Assembly: GCA_905215325.1 (NCBI GenBank)
Contig: CAJMPP010000025.1
Coordinates: forward strand, 1-34,068
Origin: an uncultured bacterium
Lineage (GTDB): Bacteria > Actinomycetota > Coriobacteriia > Coriobacteriales > Eggerthellaceae
Length of the DNA: 34,068 nt
Direction of reading: 5' to 3'
The notes beneath the pieces are model-generated. The model had not been told where the DNA came from. It searched no databases and saw only the letters and a list, made by a program, of their open reading frames with translations. Each line of letters opens with the position of its first letter. Position 1 is the stretch's first letter. A program made the translations under genes and the position numbers. Positions 24,420 through 32,623 of the stretch are shown here, in pieces.

Positions 24420-25176
24420 CCCCCTTGTTTCCCTTTCGCACGCACGTAAAAGCTTCGGTAAAACCGAGGTGCTCAAAGATATCTCCCTGTCGGTGGAGCA
24501 GGGCCAGGTCGTCGCCATCATCGGCCCTTCCGGTGGCGGCAAATCCACGCTTCTGCGCTGCATGACGCTGCTGGAAACCCTTGACGGCGGCAGCTTGTCC
24601 TACGGCGATCTTGCCGTGGCAACCGACAGCGGCTCCGGTTCCGTATACGGCGGCAAGGCCGTGCTCTCGCAGGCCAAAACGCGCTTCGGCTTGGTGTTCC
24701 AGAATTTCAACCTGTTCCCGCACTACACGGTGTTGAAGAACATCACCGACGCGCCGCTGTCCGTGCAGAAGCGCCCGAAGGACCAGGTTATGGCCCAGGC
24801 GCACGAGCTGTTGGTGAAAATGGGCCTGGAGGGCAAGGAGAATATGGTTCCCTGCGAGCTCTCCGGCGGCCAGCAGCAGCGCGTGGCCATTGCGCGCGCC
24901 CTGGCCCTGAACCCCGATGTGCTGTTCTTCGACGAGCCCACCAGCGCCCTTGACCCCGAGCTCACCAAAGGCGTGCTCAAGGTCATCCGCGACCTTGCCG
25001 ACGAACATATGACCATGGTCATCGTCACGCACGAGATGAGCTTCGCCCGCGACGTCGCCGACCACATCATCTTCATGGACGGCGGCTACATCGTGGAGGA
25101 GGGCCCTGCCGAGCAGGTGATCAACAACCCGCAGCAGGAGCGCACGAAGCTGTTCCTGGCCAACTACGGGGATTAA
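24412..25176 (+). CDS. Amino-acid ABC transporter ATP-binding protein
   Basis: 254 residues, a GlnQ/HisP-type ATPase that powers the importer. Walker A is GPSGGGKST (38-46), the Q-loop region is LVFQNFNLFPHYTV, the signature is LSGGQQQRVAIARAL, Walker B is VLFFDEPTSALDPE, and the switch histidine is in VIVTHEMSFA. There is a short Gly/Ser-rich insert (about 66-80) before the Q-loop that is not in every family member. The gene overlaps the permease by eight bases and is followed by a good terminator. Confidence 0.95.
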   Translation: MTNPLVSLSHARKSFGKTEVLKDISLSVEQGQVVAIIGPSGGGKSTLLRCMTLLETLDGGSLSYGDLAVATDSGSGSVYGGKAVLSQAKTRFGLVFQNFNLFPHYTVLKNITDAPLSVQKRPKDQVMAQAHELLVKMGLEGKENMVPCELSGGQQQRVAIARALALNPDVLFFDEPTSALDPELTKGVLKVIRDLADEHMTMVIVTHEMSFARDVADHIIFMDGGYIVEEGPAEQVINNPQQERTKLFLANYGD

Positions 25177-25209
25177 CGAAACGGTTTGCGGCGCAATGCG
25201 CTGCAAGGG

Positions 25210-25236
25210 AAAGCGCCCGGGCATCCGGGCGCTTTT
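25210..25236 (+). terminator. Terminator after the ABC importer operon
   Basis: AAAGCGCCCGG (25210-25220) pairs with CCGGGCGCTTT (25225-25235) around a 4-base loop, followed by TTGC. It lies upstream of the TTG start of the phosphatase gene, so that gene probably depends on read-through or on its own promoter. Confidence 0.8.
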
Positions 25237-25255
25237 GCATGGGAAAGGCGGAAGC

Positions 25256-26137
25256 TTGGAAGAGAAAGACCCTCAGGCGCCCTTTGCGGCGAAGCATGCC
25301 GGCGAAGCGCAGGCGGCCGATTCGGGCGCGCAGGCGCGCTCGACGGGTGCAGGAAACGCGCATGTCGCCGCTGTTGCGGCGGGCCAGGCCCAGTCATCGG
25401 CTGCCGGTAACGGCACGGTGACGTTCTATATCACGCGGCATGGCCAGACGGTCTACAACGTCGCAAGCCGCGTGCAGGGATGGTGCGACTCGCAGCTTAC
25501 CGACGAGGGTATCCGCGTGGCACGTCTTTTGGGCTGCGGCTTGGCTGAGGTCCCGTTCGCTCAGGCCTACTGCAGCGATGCCGGCAGAGCCGTCCAAACG
25601 CTGAATGCGGTGCTTGCCGCTAGGGCCAATGAGAACCCGCAGGCAGCGCTGCCGTTCATTCACGTTCCCGACCCGCGCCTTCGCGAATGGTGTTACGGCA
25701 ACCTTGAAGCGGGGCCGGGGACCGAGTTGCACGCGGCGCTCATCCGCGGTTTCGGCGAGGATCTGCCCTTCGACGAGCTGAACCGGCGCCTGCCTCAAGT
25801 GGCCGAGGTGCTGGCCGACCAGGACGACACCGGGCGTGCGGAGCGCTTCGACCAGGTGAAGGCGCGTTTGGAAAGCTTCTTCAGCGAAGCGGGTCAGCAG
25901 GCGCTTGCCGCGGGCGGCGGCAACGTGTTGGTGGTCACGCATTCGTTCGTGGTGCGATCGGTCATGTACCTGCTGGACCCTTCGCGCGTGAACGACCCGC
26001 TCAAGATCAAGAACGCCAGCGTCACCCAAGTGACGTACGACGGCGAAACCTTCACGCTGGGAGAAACGGCGTCTACCCGCTGGCTGGGCGAGATGCCGCC
26101 GGAAGCCAACGCCATCCCCTTCGGGTTCCGCATGTAG
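25256..26137 (+). CDS. Histidine phosphatase family protein
   Basis: 293 residues from the chosen start. The phosphoglycerate-mutase-like fold is clear: FYITRHGQTVYNVASRVQGWCDSQL in pieces, with the RHG catalytic motif, a middle segment LREWCYGNLEAGPG with the catalytic Glu, and VLVVTHSFVVRSVMYLL with the second histidine. The substrate is unknown; such enzymes act on sugar phosphates, nucleotides or other small phosphates. Its first ~50 residues are an Ala/Gly/Gln-rich low-complexity stretch. An ATG at 25196 would place the start ahead of the operon terminator; the TTG at 25256 with GGGAAAGG seven bases before is preferred. A GTG at 25418 is a third option but lacks a ribosome site. Confidence 0.85.
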   Translation: MEEKDPQAPFAAKHAGEAQAADSGAQARSTGAGNAHVAAVAAGQAQSSAAGNGTVTFYITRHGQTVYNVASRVQGWCDSQLTDEGIRVARLLGCGLAEVPFAQAYCSDAGRAVQTLNAVLAARANENPQAALPFIHVPDPRLREWCYGNLEAGPGTELHAALIRGFGEDLPFDELNRRLPQVAEVLADQDDTGRAERFDQVKARLESFFSEAGQQALAAGGGNVLVVTHSFVVRSVMYLLDPSRVNDPLKIKNASVTQVTYDGETFTLGETASTRWLGEMPPEANAIPFGFRM

Positions 26138-26328
26138 GGAACGGGGGCTAAAGAGCAGGTTGGCTTGCCTCTTCATAATCTGCATGCGGGGACTGGCGGA
26201 GGTCGATGTCGGTTTCGCTGGAGCTTCGCACGCGAGTAGCCCGGCAAAAGCAGCGCCTTGTTCTGCATATCCCGCATGTCGATGGGGAGCAGCTAGCTGA
26301 CGCCATGGCTCCGTTTCCATGCGAGCAG

Positions 26329-26366
26329 TTTCGGACACATAGCGCTACGTCCCCGAAGTGTCAGGC
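26329..26366 (+). repeat. Short dispersed repeat, copy 4
   Basis: TTTCGGACACATAGCGCTAC, then GTCCCCGAAGTGTCAGG. Same core and orientation as the other copies. It lies directly next to the terminator of the DUF4012 gene. Confidence 0.75.
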
Positions 26367-26394
26367 TAAGGGGATGCTGCCGACGGGCAGCGCA

Positions 26395-26426
26395 AAAGGC
26401 CCCGGGGACGTGTCCCCGGGGCCTTT
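26395..26426 (-). terminator. Terminator after the DUF4012 gene
   Basis: AAAGGCCCCGGGGAC (26395-26409) pairs perfectly with GTCCCCGGGGCCTTT (26412-26426), a 15-bp stem. On the minus strand it ends in TTTTGC. Confidence 0.85.
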
Positions 26427-26452
26427 CTCATGACGTATGAGCCGCGTTGCCG

Positions 26453-28537
26453 TTACTGGTGGTACTTCGTCAGCGTCGGCGTGGTTGCCAGTTGCAGGTC
26501 GCCCTCGACGCCTGCCGGCAGGGTGACCGTGTAGCTGTAGGTCACGGTGGACTCCACGGGCAGCGGGTTGTTGGGCTTGGGCAGCACCGAGAAGTCGCCC
26601 ACCTGGCAGGTGAAGGTGACGTCAAGACCCTGATAGGTCGCCTTGCCGAGCGTGGCGCCGTTCGATGCTGTCACATCGGAGATCGTGCTGCCTGCAGGAG
26701 CGTAGAAGTAGATGAAGGGGTCGGCGTCGCCGAGGCTCTTATCGTTGTCCGAGACGATGTAGCTGCCGCCTTGCTTCGCTTCCTGTGCGGTCATGAAGTT
26801 CGTCAGCGTGGTGGTCACGTGATAGGTGCGGGACCCGTCGTTGCCCGTGACGGGGCTGGAGACCTGGGTGTCCATGCCCAGCCACCAGCCAAGCTTGCTG
26901 CCGGCCCAGAAGTTGACGAACACGCCAAGGGTGGGCTCCTGCTGCGATGCGGCGGTCATGGAGCCCGAATAGCCCATGTCCTCGATGTAGCTCTGCTCGG
27001 TGGCGTCGGCCAGCCAGATCATGACGCGGCGATCCTCAAGGCCGCCCATCATGGTTGAGACCAGCTTAATGAGCGAGGATGCGTTCATGTTCTCCAAAGC
27101 CGAATCGAACGCGTATTCCGCGGCCTCGGCGAACAGGGCGTCGCACAGGTCGTTGCCCTCGGACATGTTCGAGCCGCTAGACAGGTACTTCCAGTACAGG
27201 TCGTGCTGCAGCACCTTCGTGGCGTTCGTGCCGTCGATGGTGGTGCCATCGGACAGCGTGAAGCTGTCGCCCGTGGCGGCCAGCAGGTCCTGGACCATGG
27301 TCGGGGTGATGGAGATGACGCCGTCGACGGACTGCTCGGTCTTCTCCTGATGGGCGGCCGCCCAGATGCCGGCGACGCGCGGATAGTCGGGGTTGAAGCT
27401 GTTATCCCAGGAGTACTGCGTGTACCAGGGGTAGAACAGCGCGTTCTCCTCATCGGTGATGGCGCACTGCGCGGGCGTCTCCTCGGCCATCATATCGTAG
27501 ACCTTGGTGAAATCGCCCAGCTCGATGGCGCCGTTGTCGATGGAGACGGTGCCCATGGAGCCGGGGAAGCCGCCCGAGGCGCGGATCTCGGCGGTGTTCT
27601 GCGCGGCCAGCAGGTAGGTGCGGTTGCCGTTCGCGCCGAGCATGGAGCCGATGATGGGCGCGAAGGTGTTCGCCTGCTGGAAGACGTCGTTGATGCCCGT
27701 GATCTTCTCCTGGGCGGGCCCCACCAGCTTCTGCAGCTTCTCGATATGGAAGGCGGGAAGCGAGGACAGCTCGTCGGTGCAGCGCTGCATGGCCGGGGCG
27801 CCGTTTTGGATGGCGCCGAGCAGCGTGGCGATGGCGGCGATGTTCAGCTTGCCGTCCGCGTCGATGCAGGCGGATGGCGGCGTGGTGGACAGGCTGCTGG
27901 TCAGCGGCACGATGGCGTTGTCGGATGCGTCGGCCAGGGCGGAGGCGATGGTCTGCACGCCCTTGACGTCGCTGCCTACGACGGGCAGCATGGCGGCCAC
28001 GTTCCAAACGGGGGAGGAAAGCTCCTTGTTCATGGCCTGTGCCGAAGACTGCAGGTTGGAGGCGTTCTTTGCCGCCGTTGCGAAGTCCTGCCCGGCGATG
28101 GCCGTCTGGATGCCGTTGACGTTGGAAAGCGCGGTCTCGGCCTGGGCTTTCACGTCCTTTGCGGACAGCGCCAGCGCCGCGCCGTAGCCGCACGCGCCCA
28201 CCAGCAGGCACGCGATGACGATGATGCAGACGATTAGCTTGGTGTGCTTCTTGCGGCGCTTCTTCTTCACGCGGATCATACCGTCGTGCTCGTGGTTGTT
28301 CGGGATCGGCTGGAAGTTGAAGTCCTGCCTTCCGTATGGGTTGCCGTACCCGTTTTGCGGCGGCTGCTGCCCAGGTTGCTGGGCGTAGCGCGGCTGCTGA
28401 TACGGGGGGCGCTGATATGCTTGCTGGCCATATGGCTGTTGCGGGCGCGCCGGTGCTTGCCGGCCCATGCTGGCGGGTCGGTTGGCCTGTTGCCCATATG
28501 CCTGGTCCGGGCGCGAATGCTTTCCGTTGTTCTGCAT
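26453..28537 (-). CDS. DUF4012 domain-containing membrane-anchored protein
   Basis: 694 residues. The first ~85 are Gln/Pro/Tyr/Arg-rich and probably disordered and cytoplasmic, followed by a basic patch (KKKRRKKH, 91-98) and one membrane helix (101-125). The large remainder should lie outside the cell. DUF4012 is recognised by the segment YLLAAQNTAEIRASGGFPG followed by MGTVSIDNG. The function is not established; members are often found near exopolysaccharide or cell-surface genes in Actinobacteria and elsewhere, and such genes begin at 33.0 kb. The frame runs upstream to 28960, but the ATG at 28537 has AGGAGTG six bases before it and an extended -10 further up. Confidence 0.88.
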   Translation of the reverse strand: MQNNGKHSRPDQAYGQQANRPASMGRQAPARPQQPYGQQAYQRPPYQQPRYAQQPGQQPPQNGYGNPYGRQDFNFQPIPNNHEHDGMIRVKKKRRKKHTKLIVCIIVIACLLVGACGYGAALALSAKDVKAQAETALSNVNGIQTAIAGQDFATAAKNASNLQSSAQAMNKELSSPVWNVAAMLPVVGSDVKGVQTIASALADASDNAIVPLTSSLSTTPPSACIDADGKLNIAAIATLLGAIQNGAPAMQRCTDELSSLPAFHIEKLQKLVGPAQEKITGINDVFQQANTFAPIIGSMLGANGNRTYLLAAQNTAEIRASGGFPGSMGTVSIDNGAIELGDFTKVYDMMAEETPAQCAITDEENALFYPWYTQYSWDNSFNPDYPRVAGIWAAAHQEKTEQSVDGVISITPTMVQDLLAATGDSFTLSDGTTIDGTNATKVLQHDLYWKYLSSGSNMSEGNDLCDALFAEAAEYAFDSALENMNASSLIKLVSTMMGGLEDRRVMIWLADATEQSYIEDMGYSGSMTAASQQEPTLGVFVNFWAGSKLGWWLGMDTQVSSPVTGNDGSRTYHVTTTLTNFMTAQEAKQGGSYIVSDNDKSLGDADPFIYFYAPAGSTISDVTASNGATLGKATYQGLDVTFTCQVGDFSVLPKPNNPLPVESTVTYSYTVTLPAGVEGDLQLATTPTLTKYHQ

Positions 28538-28571
28538 AACACTCCTGACTTGCCTGTAACTACAAGGGGAA

Positions 28572-28580
28572 AGTGTATCA
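28572..28580 (-). promoter_or_regulatory. Extended -10 promoter of the DUF4012 gene
   Basis: On the minus strand this reads TGATACACT, 35-43 bases before the start codon. It supports the start at 28537, because the longer frame would begin upstream of the promoter. Confidence 0.45.
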
Positions 28581-28707
28581 CGCGCAGTGTCGGCGGGGGA
28601 CATTTGCACGCGAAGCCCAGATGGCGGGCTTATCGGGAAGCCATCTGCCGATGGACCTGTCATCAACGACGGCTTTTGCGCTATATGCGAGCGTTCGCCA
28701 AGCTGCG

Positions 28708-28747
28708 GGTTTCGGACACATAACGCTACGTCCCCAAGTGTCAGACG
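28708..28747 (+). repeat. Short dispersed repeat, copy 5
   Basis: TTTCGGACACATAACGCTAC, then GTCCCCAAGTGTCAG. Nearly identical to copy 4 and, like it, next to a terminator of a minus-strand gene. Confidence 0.75.
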
Positions 28748-28764
28748 GGGAGCGATTAGCGAAC

Positions 28765-28800
28765 GCAAAAGGCCCGGGAATAGGTCCCCGGGCCTTTTGC
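28765..28800 (-). terminator. Terminator after the caspase-like gene
   Basis: GCAAAAGGCCCGGG (28765-28778) pairs with CCCGGGCCTTTTGC (28787-28800). It lies about 20 bases past the stop of the downstream frame of the minus-strand gene, which suggests that the frame ending at 28822 is the true 3' end of that gene. Confidence 0.85.
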
Positions 28801-28821
28801 GCGCTATGTGCGTCCTGTTTA

Positions 28822-29142
28822 TCAGTGGTTCTCGATGAGGTGCGGGATGACGCGGTGCCACGCCGTTCCCGTCTCCTGGTCGTAGATGACGTCGTTTGCC
28901 ATCTCGTCGATGTAGAAGGAGATGTACACCCCGCTCGAGTCCCTTGTCAGGCAGGAGCATCGTCCTTGATTCAGCATCATGTCGACGACGCCGTTGCAGA
29001 ATTCGAACTTCACGGGCGCGGAAGGTTGGGGCCTGCCAAGGGCGGCCGAGTCGATGAGCGAGTAATAGTCGTAGGTCACCAGATCGCCCTTTGCAAGGAA
29101 ATCGATATAGCGGGGCTCCTGGGCGTTTGGTCGGGGCTCCAA
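28822..29142 (-). pseudogene. C-terminal domain of the caspase-like protein, in the -1 frame
   Basis: About 103 residues read in the -1 frame relative to the 29076-30593 gene. It contains RYIDFLAKGDLVTYDYYSL and VKFEFCNGVVDMMLNQG, then FYIDEMANDVIYDQETG, the look of a small beta-rich lipocalin-like domain. The end of the upstream frame, DMIVGLW, is what would be expected as the first strand of this domain. Restoring one C in the CCCC run (29133-29136) joins the two frames as GLWSPRPNAQEPRYIDF, giving a 590-residue protein. A TTG-started separate gene is possible but has no ribosome site. The frame break may be a real mutation, a sequencing error or a programmed -1 shift. Confidence 0.7.
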
Positions 29143-30593
29143 AGGCCCACGATCATGTCGTTTGTCAGCGTGGTCTCGGGCATGGGCGCCGTCTGGCCGC
29201 TGCTGGAAGCGCTTGACCCGCTATTGGCGGAGCTGCCGCCGCTCGATCCGCTCGACTTGCTCTCGGTTGCGGGCAAGCCGCTGTTGGCAGAGCTGCCGCC
29301 GGATGACTCGCTCGACTTGGACTCGGTCTCCTTGCCCGTGCTCGAGTTGTTCGAGCTGCTTGTCGAGCCGGAACTCGTGCTGCTTTCGGCGGGTTTGTCC
29401 TGGGTTTTGCCCTTGCTCGCCGAGTCTGCCTGCACCTTGAGGTCTCCGGCCTCGGTTCCGCCGAACAGCTTCACCTTGACGTTGCGCTGCGATTCGATGA
29501 AGTTGGCGTCCGCGCCCACGCGCTCAAGATATTCGGCGGAATCGTTCCCGATGGTTCTCTTCGCCGTGCTCAGGCTTTTCGACAGCGTGGGGTAGTTGCC
29601 GTTCTCGTCGGGGGTCAAAAACGTGGTCAGCACGCCCTGGAGCATGGCGACGTTGTAGACGTGCGAGATCGACCCGGTGTTGCCGAAGACGGCCGTTGCG
29701 CCGTTGTCCAGGAACGCGTCGGCCAGCTGGCTATCCTCTCCCGTGCTGCAGGCGCACAGGTACACGACCGACCCGCCCATGCCGCGCACGTAGCGCTTGA
29801 CGAAGCCGGGCGTGATTGCAAGGTGGCTGTCGGGATCCCCAGCAACGTTGACGATCGTGGCGCGGTCGTTCTTAATCTCGATGAGCTGGGATTTGTCGCT
29901 TAGGTCGGAATCAATCCCGGTGTCAAGGACACTGCCGGTCTTGCGGTTGTACCCGCCGTGGCCGGCCCAGATAAGCAGCTGCTGTTTGCCGCCGAGCTCT
30001 TTAAGCCCGGCAAGCGTGATGTTGCTCGGGGTTTTCGCCGTGGAGGCGGACCATTTCGAGGAAGCTGAGGAAAACGCGCTGGTGATGGTGCTGATCGCCG
30101 CGAGCGAATCGGTTCGTCCCGTGGTCTCCACCGAGCTGACGGTGGCTTCGGAATCGGTGCTCAAGGCATCGGTTCCCTCGGGCGCGGCTATGTAGAGATA
30201 TGACAGGCCGTTCTCGAACTTGAAGTACACGCTGTTGTCGTCGGCGGTGTAAGAGGATACGACCCCTTGCGCCTCAAGCTCCTTCGCGTAGGACTTTTGT
30301 GCTGCTATGGCGTTTTTGACATCTTCTTCGGTTTGAAATCCACCCGATGCGTACGTGGCGGCGTTCTGGTCGATTTGATCGAGGGTCTCCTCGAATTCGG
30401 CGATCTCGGCATTGGAGAGCTCGGGAGCGGTGAATTCCTCCCAGATATCTAAGGCGAAGTTCGTTCCCGTGAGGAAGTATTGCACCGCAAGGACGACGAT
30501 CGCGGCGATGACGATGAACGCCACGGTATTATCGCCGCTGCCGTTCTTAGAACCGTTCGATGAGCTTTGCGAGGGCTTGTCGGGCGTTGCCAT
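29076..30593 (-). CDS. Membrane-anchored caspase-fold (C11/CHAT-like) protein, frame broken near its 3' end
   Basis: 505 residues as read in a single frame. One membrane helix (23-42) follows a Ser/Asn-rich start. A helical stretch (about 57-110) comes next. The caspase-like domain (about 160-380) carries the likely catalytic pair H212 in LLIWAGHGG and C282 in VVYLCACSTGED, the pattern of clan CD peptidases (clostripain, CHAT). A Ser-rich tether (about 390-470) contains a repeated ESKSS(E/G)SSGGSSANSG unit. The frame then ends with 17-20 out-of-family residues; the true last domain is in the -1 frame (28822-29142). The start has AAGGAGA. The protein probably faces outward, next to DUF4012 and exopolysaccharide genes. 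Its target is unknown. Confidence 0.78.
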   Translation of the reverse strand: MATPDKPSQSSSNGSKNGSGDNTVAFIVIAAIVVLAVQYFLTGTNFALDIWEEFTAPELSNAEIAEFEETLDQIDQNAATYASGGFQTEEDVKNAIAAQKSYAKELEAQGVVSSYTADDNSVYFKFENGLSYLYIAAPEGTDALSTDSEATVSSVETTGRTDSLAAISTITSAFSSASSKWSASTAKTPSNITLAGLKELGGKQQLLIWAGHGGYNRKTGSVLDTGIDSDLSDKSQLIEIKNDRATIVNVAGDPDSHLAITPGFVKRYVRGMGGSVVYLCACSTGEDSQLADAFLDNGATAVFGNTGSISHVYNVAMLQGVLTTFLTPDENGNYPTLSKSLSTAKRTIGNDSAEYLERVGADANFIESQRNVKVKLFGGTEAGDLKVQADSASKGKTQDKPAESSTSSGSTSSSNNSSTGKETESKSSESSGGSSANSGLPATESKSSGSSGGSSANSGSSASSSGQTAPMPETTLTNDMIVGLWSPDQTPRSPAISISLQRAIW

Positions 30594-31006
30594 AGCTTCT
30601 CCTTGGCGTTCGTCTACGTGATGGAGCGTCGCTTCATATCATACGAGATGAACGCGCTGTCTGGGAGAGCTTTGTGCACGTTGGCGAACTTTCGATCCTG
30701 GGCGGCGATGGGTTGCCAGGCGCCGCGGGCGGGCAAGGTTCGGTCTTTTGTCCACGATACGGCTTGGTGGCTTGTTCGTTGGAATTTTGCCCGGCCCGGT
30801 CGTCGCGGCTACGGCGGGCTTAAGACCGAGACGGCGCTTGTCTGGCGCGCTGGGTTCCGTCTGCCGTACGCGCTGCAGACCGCAAAACGAAAAACGCCCC
30901 GGAATGGTTCCGGGGCGTTGGCTTCGCGTTGGCGGTCGTCGTCGACGCTTATGGCTTGAGGCAGCTCAGCGACCGCTTTCGTTCTTATCGCACGGCTTTC
31001 GCGATG
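30594..31006. other. Gap between the caspase-like gene and the DEAD-box helicase gene
   Basis: 413 bp, both neighbours on the minus strand. It holds the helicase terminator and the upstream region of the caspase-like gene. No gene is seen. Confidence 0.5.
30893..30919 (-). terminator. Terminator after the DEAD-box helicase gene
   Basis: AACGCCCCGGAA (30893-30904) pairs with TTCCGGGGCGTT (30908-30919) around a 3-base loop. On the minus strand it ends with TTTTTCG. It lies about 90 bases past the helicase stop. Confidence 0.8.
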
Positions 31007-32623
31007 CTACTTGGAGAAGCGGCTGTAGTCGTAACCGCCCTCGCCGCCGCGCTTCTTGTTGTTGGCCTTGTGCGGGTTGCCGTTCTGGGCCTTGCGCTCC
31101 TTCTTGTGCAGACGAGCCTGGGCGTTCTTGGCGTTGCGGCGGGAACGGAACTCCTCGTCGGAGAGCCACTCGCCGTTGCGGCCGGCGCCGCCCTTGCCGC
31201 GATGGCCGCCCTTGTTGCCGCCGCGATCGTTGCGGTTGTCGCGGTCGAAGCGGCCGCCACGGTCGTTGCGGCCCTTGCGGTCGAAGCGGCCCTTGCCGCC
31301 GCGCTCGCCGCGGGTGACCAGCGAGTCGTCCTCGCGACGGCGACGGCCCTCGCCGGCGTTGGGCCTGCGGCCCTCGCGCTCGGCGCGCTCGGCATGCTTC
31401 TCGCCGGTGCGGCGGGCGCCTGCCGGCTTGTTGCCGCCGCGGCGCGTGCCGCCCTTGCGCTCGCCGCGCTTGGGCTTCTCCAGCACGGACGGATCGGTCT
31501 CGTAGCCCTCGATGGTGGTGAAGGGGATGTCCTTGCCGATGAGCTTCTCGATCTCCTTGAGCGTCTTCATGGTCTCGCGCGTGACGAAGGAGATGGCGAA
31601 GCCCTCCTCGCCGGCACGGCCCGTGCGGCCGATGCGGTGCACGTAGTCCTCGGCCATGTCGGGCAGGTCGAAGTTGATGACGTAGTTCACCTCGGGCACG
31701 TCGATGCCGCGTGCCAGCACGTCGGTGGCCACCAGGATGTCGGTCTTGCCGCGGCGGAAGTTCTCCAGGGCGCGACGGCGGCGGCCCTGGGTCTTGTCGG
31801 AGTGGATGGACTCGGCGTGGAAACCGGCGGCCTCAAGCGCTTCGGCGCACTCCTCGGTGCGGTTCTTGGTGCGGGCGAACACGATGACGCGCTCGTGGCC
31901 CTTGTCGTTGAGCACCGCTTCCAGAAGCTCCTGCTTCTTGCGGTTGGCGATGGGCATGATGTACTGGGCCACGGTGGCAGCGGTCTCGCCGTTGCGGGCG
32001 ATCTCGATGATGGCCGGGTCCTTCAGCAGGTTGCCCAGGTTCTTCTGGATGGAGCTGTCGATGGTCGCGGAGAACAGCAGCGTCTGGCGTTCGGCCGGCG
32101 TGTGCTCCACGATCTTGGTGACGTCGGGCAGGAAGCCCATGTCAAGCATGCGGTCGGCCTCGTCGAGAACGAGCACCTTCGTCTCGGACAGATCGACGAC
32201 GCCGCGGTCCATCAGGTCGTTCAGGCGGCCGGGCGTGGCGATAAGCACATCGGTGCCGCCGCGCAGCTCGCGGATCTGCGGGCCGTAGGGCGTGCCGCCG
32301 TACACGGTGGTCACGAAGTGGCCGGTTTTGCGGGAGATCTGCATGCACGTGCGGCTGATCTGCTGAGCCAGCTCGCGCGTGGGGCTGACGACGCACACGC
32401 GCGGGGCGCGGCCGCGGCCCTTCATGCGCTCGAGCGTGGACAGCGTAGGCAGCAGGAACGCTGCGGTCTTGCCGGTGCCGGTGGAGGCGGCGGCGATGAC
32501 GTCGCGGCCTTCCAGGATGTAAGGGATGGACTGCTCTTGAACGGGCGTGGGGGAGTCATAGCCCATGCGTTCGACGGCGGCGAGGGCTGCCTCGGACAGG
32601 CCCAGTTCTGCAAATGCGGTCAT
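31007..32623 (-). CDS. DEAD-box RNA helicase (DeaD/RhlE-like)
   Basis: 538 residues. It unwinds RNA duplexes using ATP, likely in ribosome assembly, cold adaptation or mRNA decay. All motifs are present: Q motif (PTPVQEQSIP), ASTGTGKT (46-53), PTRELAQQ (81-88), TPGR (130-133), DEAD (154-157), SAT (185-187), then VIVFARTKNRTEE, TDVLARGIDVPEV and HRIGRTGRAG. The C-terminal ~165 residues form a strongly basic, Arg/Gly/Asp-rich tail typical of RNA-binding tails (GGRFDRDNRNDRGG). The frame is open to 32689, but the ATG at 32623 begins with the family start MTAFAELGLSEA. The ribosome site is weak. The gene is monocistronic. Confidence 0.94.
   Translation of the reverse strand: MTAFAELGLSEAALAAVERMGYDSPTPVQEQSIPYILEGRDVIAAASTGTGKTAAFLLPTLSTLERMKGRGRAPRVCVVSPTRELAQQISRTCMQISRKTGHFVTTVYGGTPYGPQIRELRGGTDVLIATPGRLNDLMDRGVVDLSETKVLVLDEADRMLDMGFLPDVTKIVEHTPAERQTLLFSATIDSSIQKNLGNLLKDPAIIEIARNGETAATVAQYIMPIANRKKQELLEAVLNDKGHERVIVFARTKNRTEECAEALEAAGFHAESIHSDKTQGRRRRALENFRRGKTDILVATDVLARGIDVPEVNYVINFDLPDMAEDYVHRIGRTGRAGEEGFAISFVTRETMKTLKEIEKLIGKDIPFTTIEGYETDPSVLEKPKRGERKGGTRRGGNKPAGARRTGEKHAERAEREGRRPNAGEGRRRREDDSLVTRGERGGKGRFDRKGRNDRGGRFDRDNRNDRGGNKGGHRGKGGAGRNGEWLSDEEFRSRRNAKNAQARLHKKERKAQNGNPHKANNKKRGGEGGYDYSRFSK

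Larger units (their letters stand above)
26138..26452. other. Gap between the phosphatase gene and the DUF4012 gene
   Basis: The neighbours converge. The gap contains a short dispersed repeat (26329-26366) and the terminator at 26395-26426. Nothing else is recognised. Confidence 0.5.
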
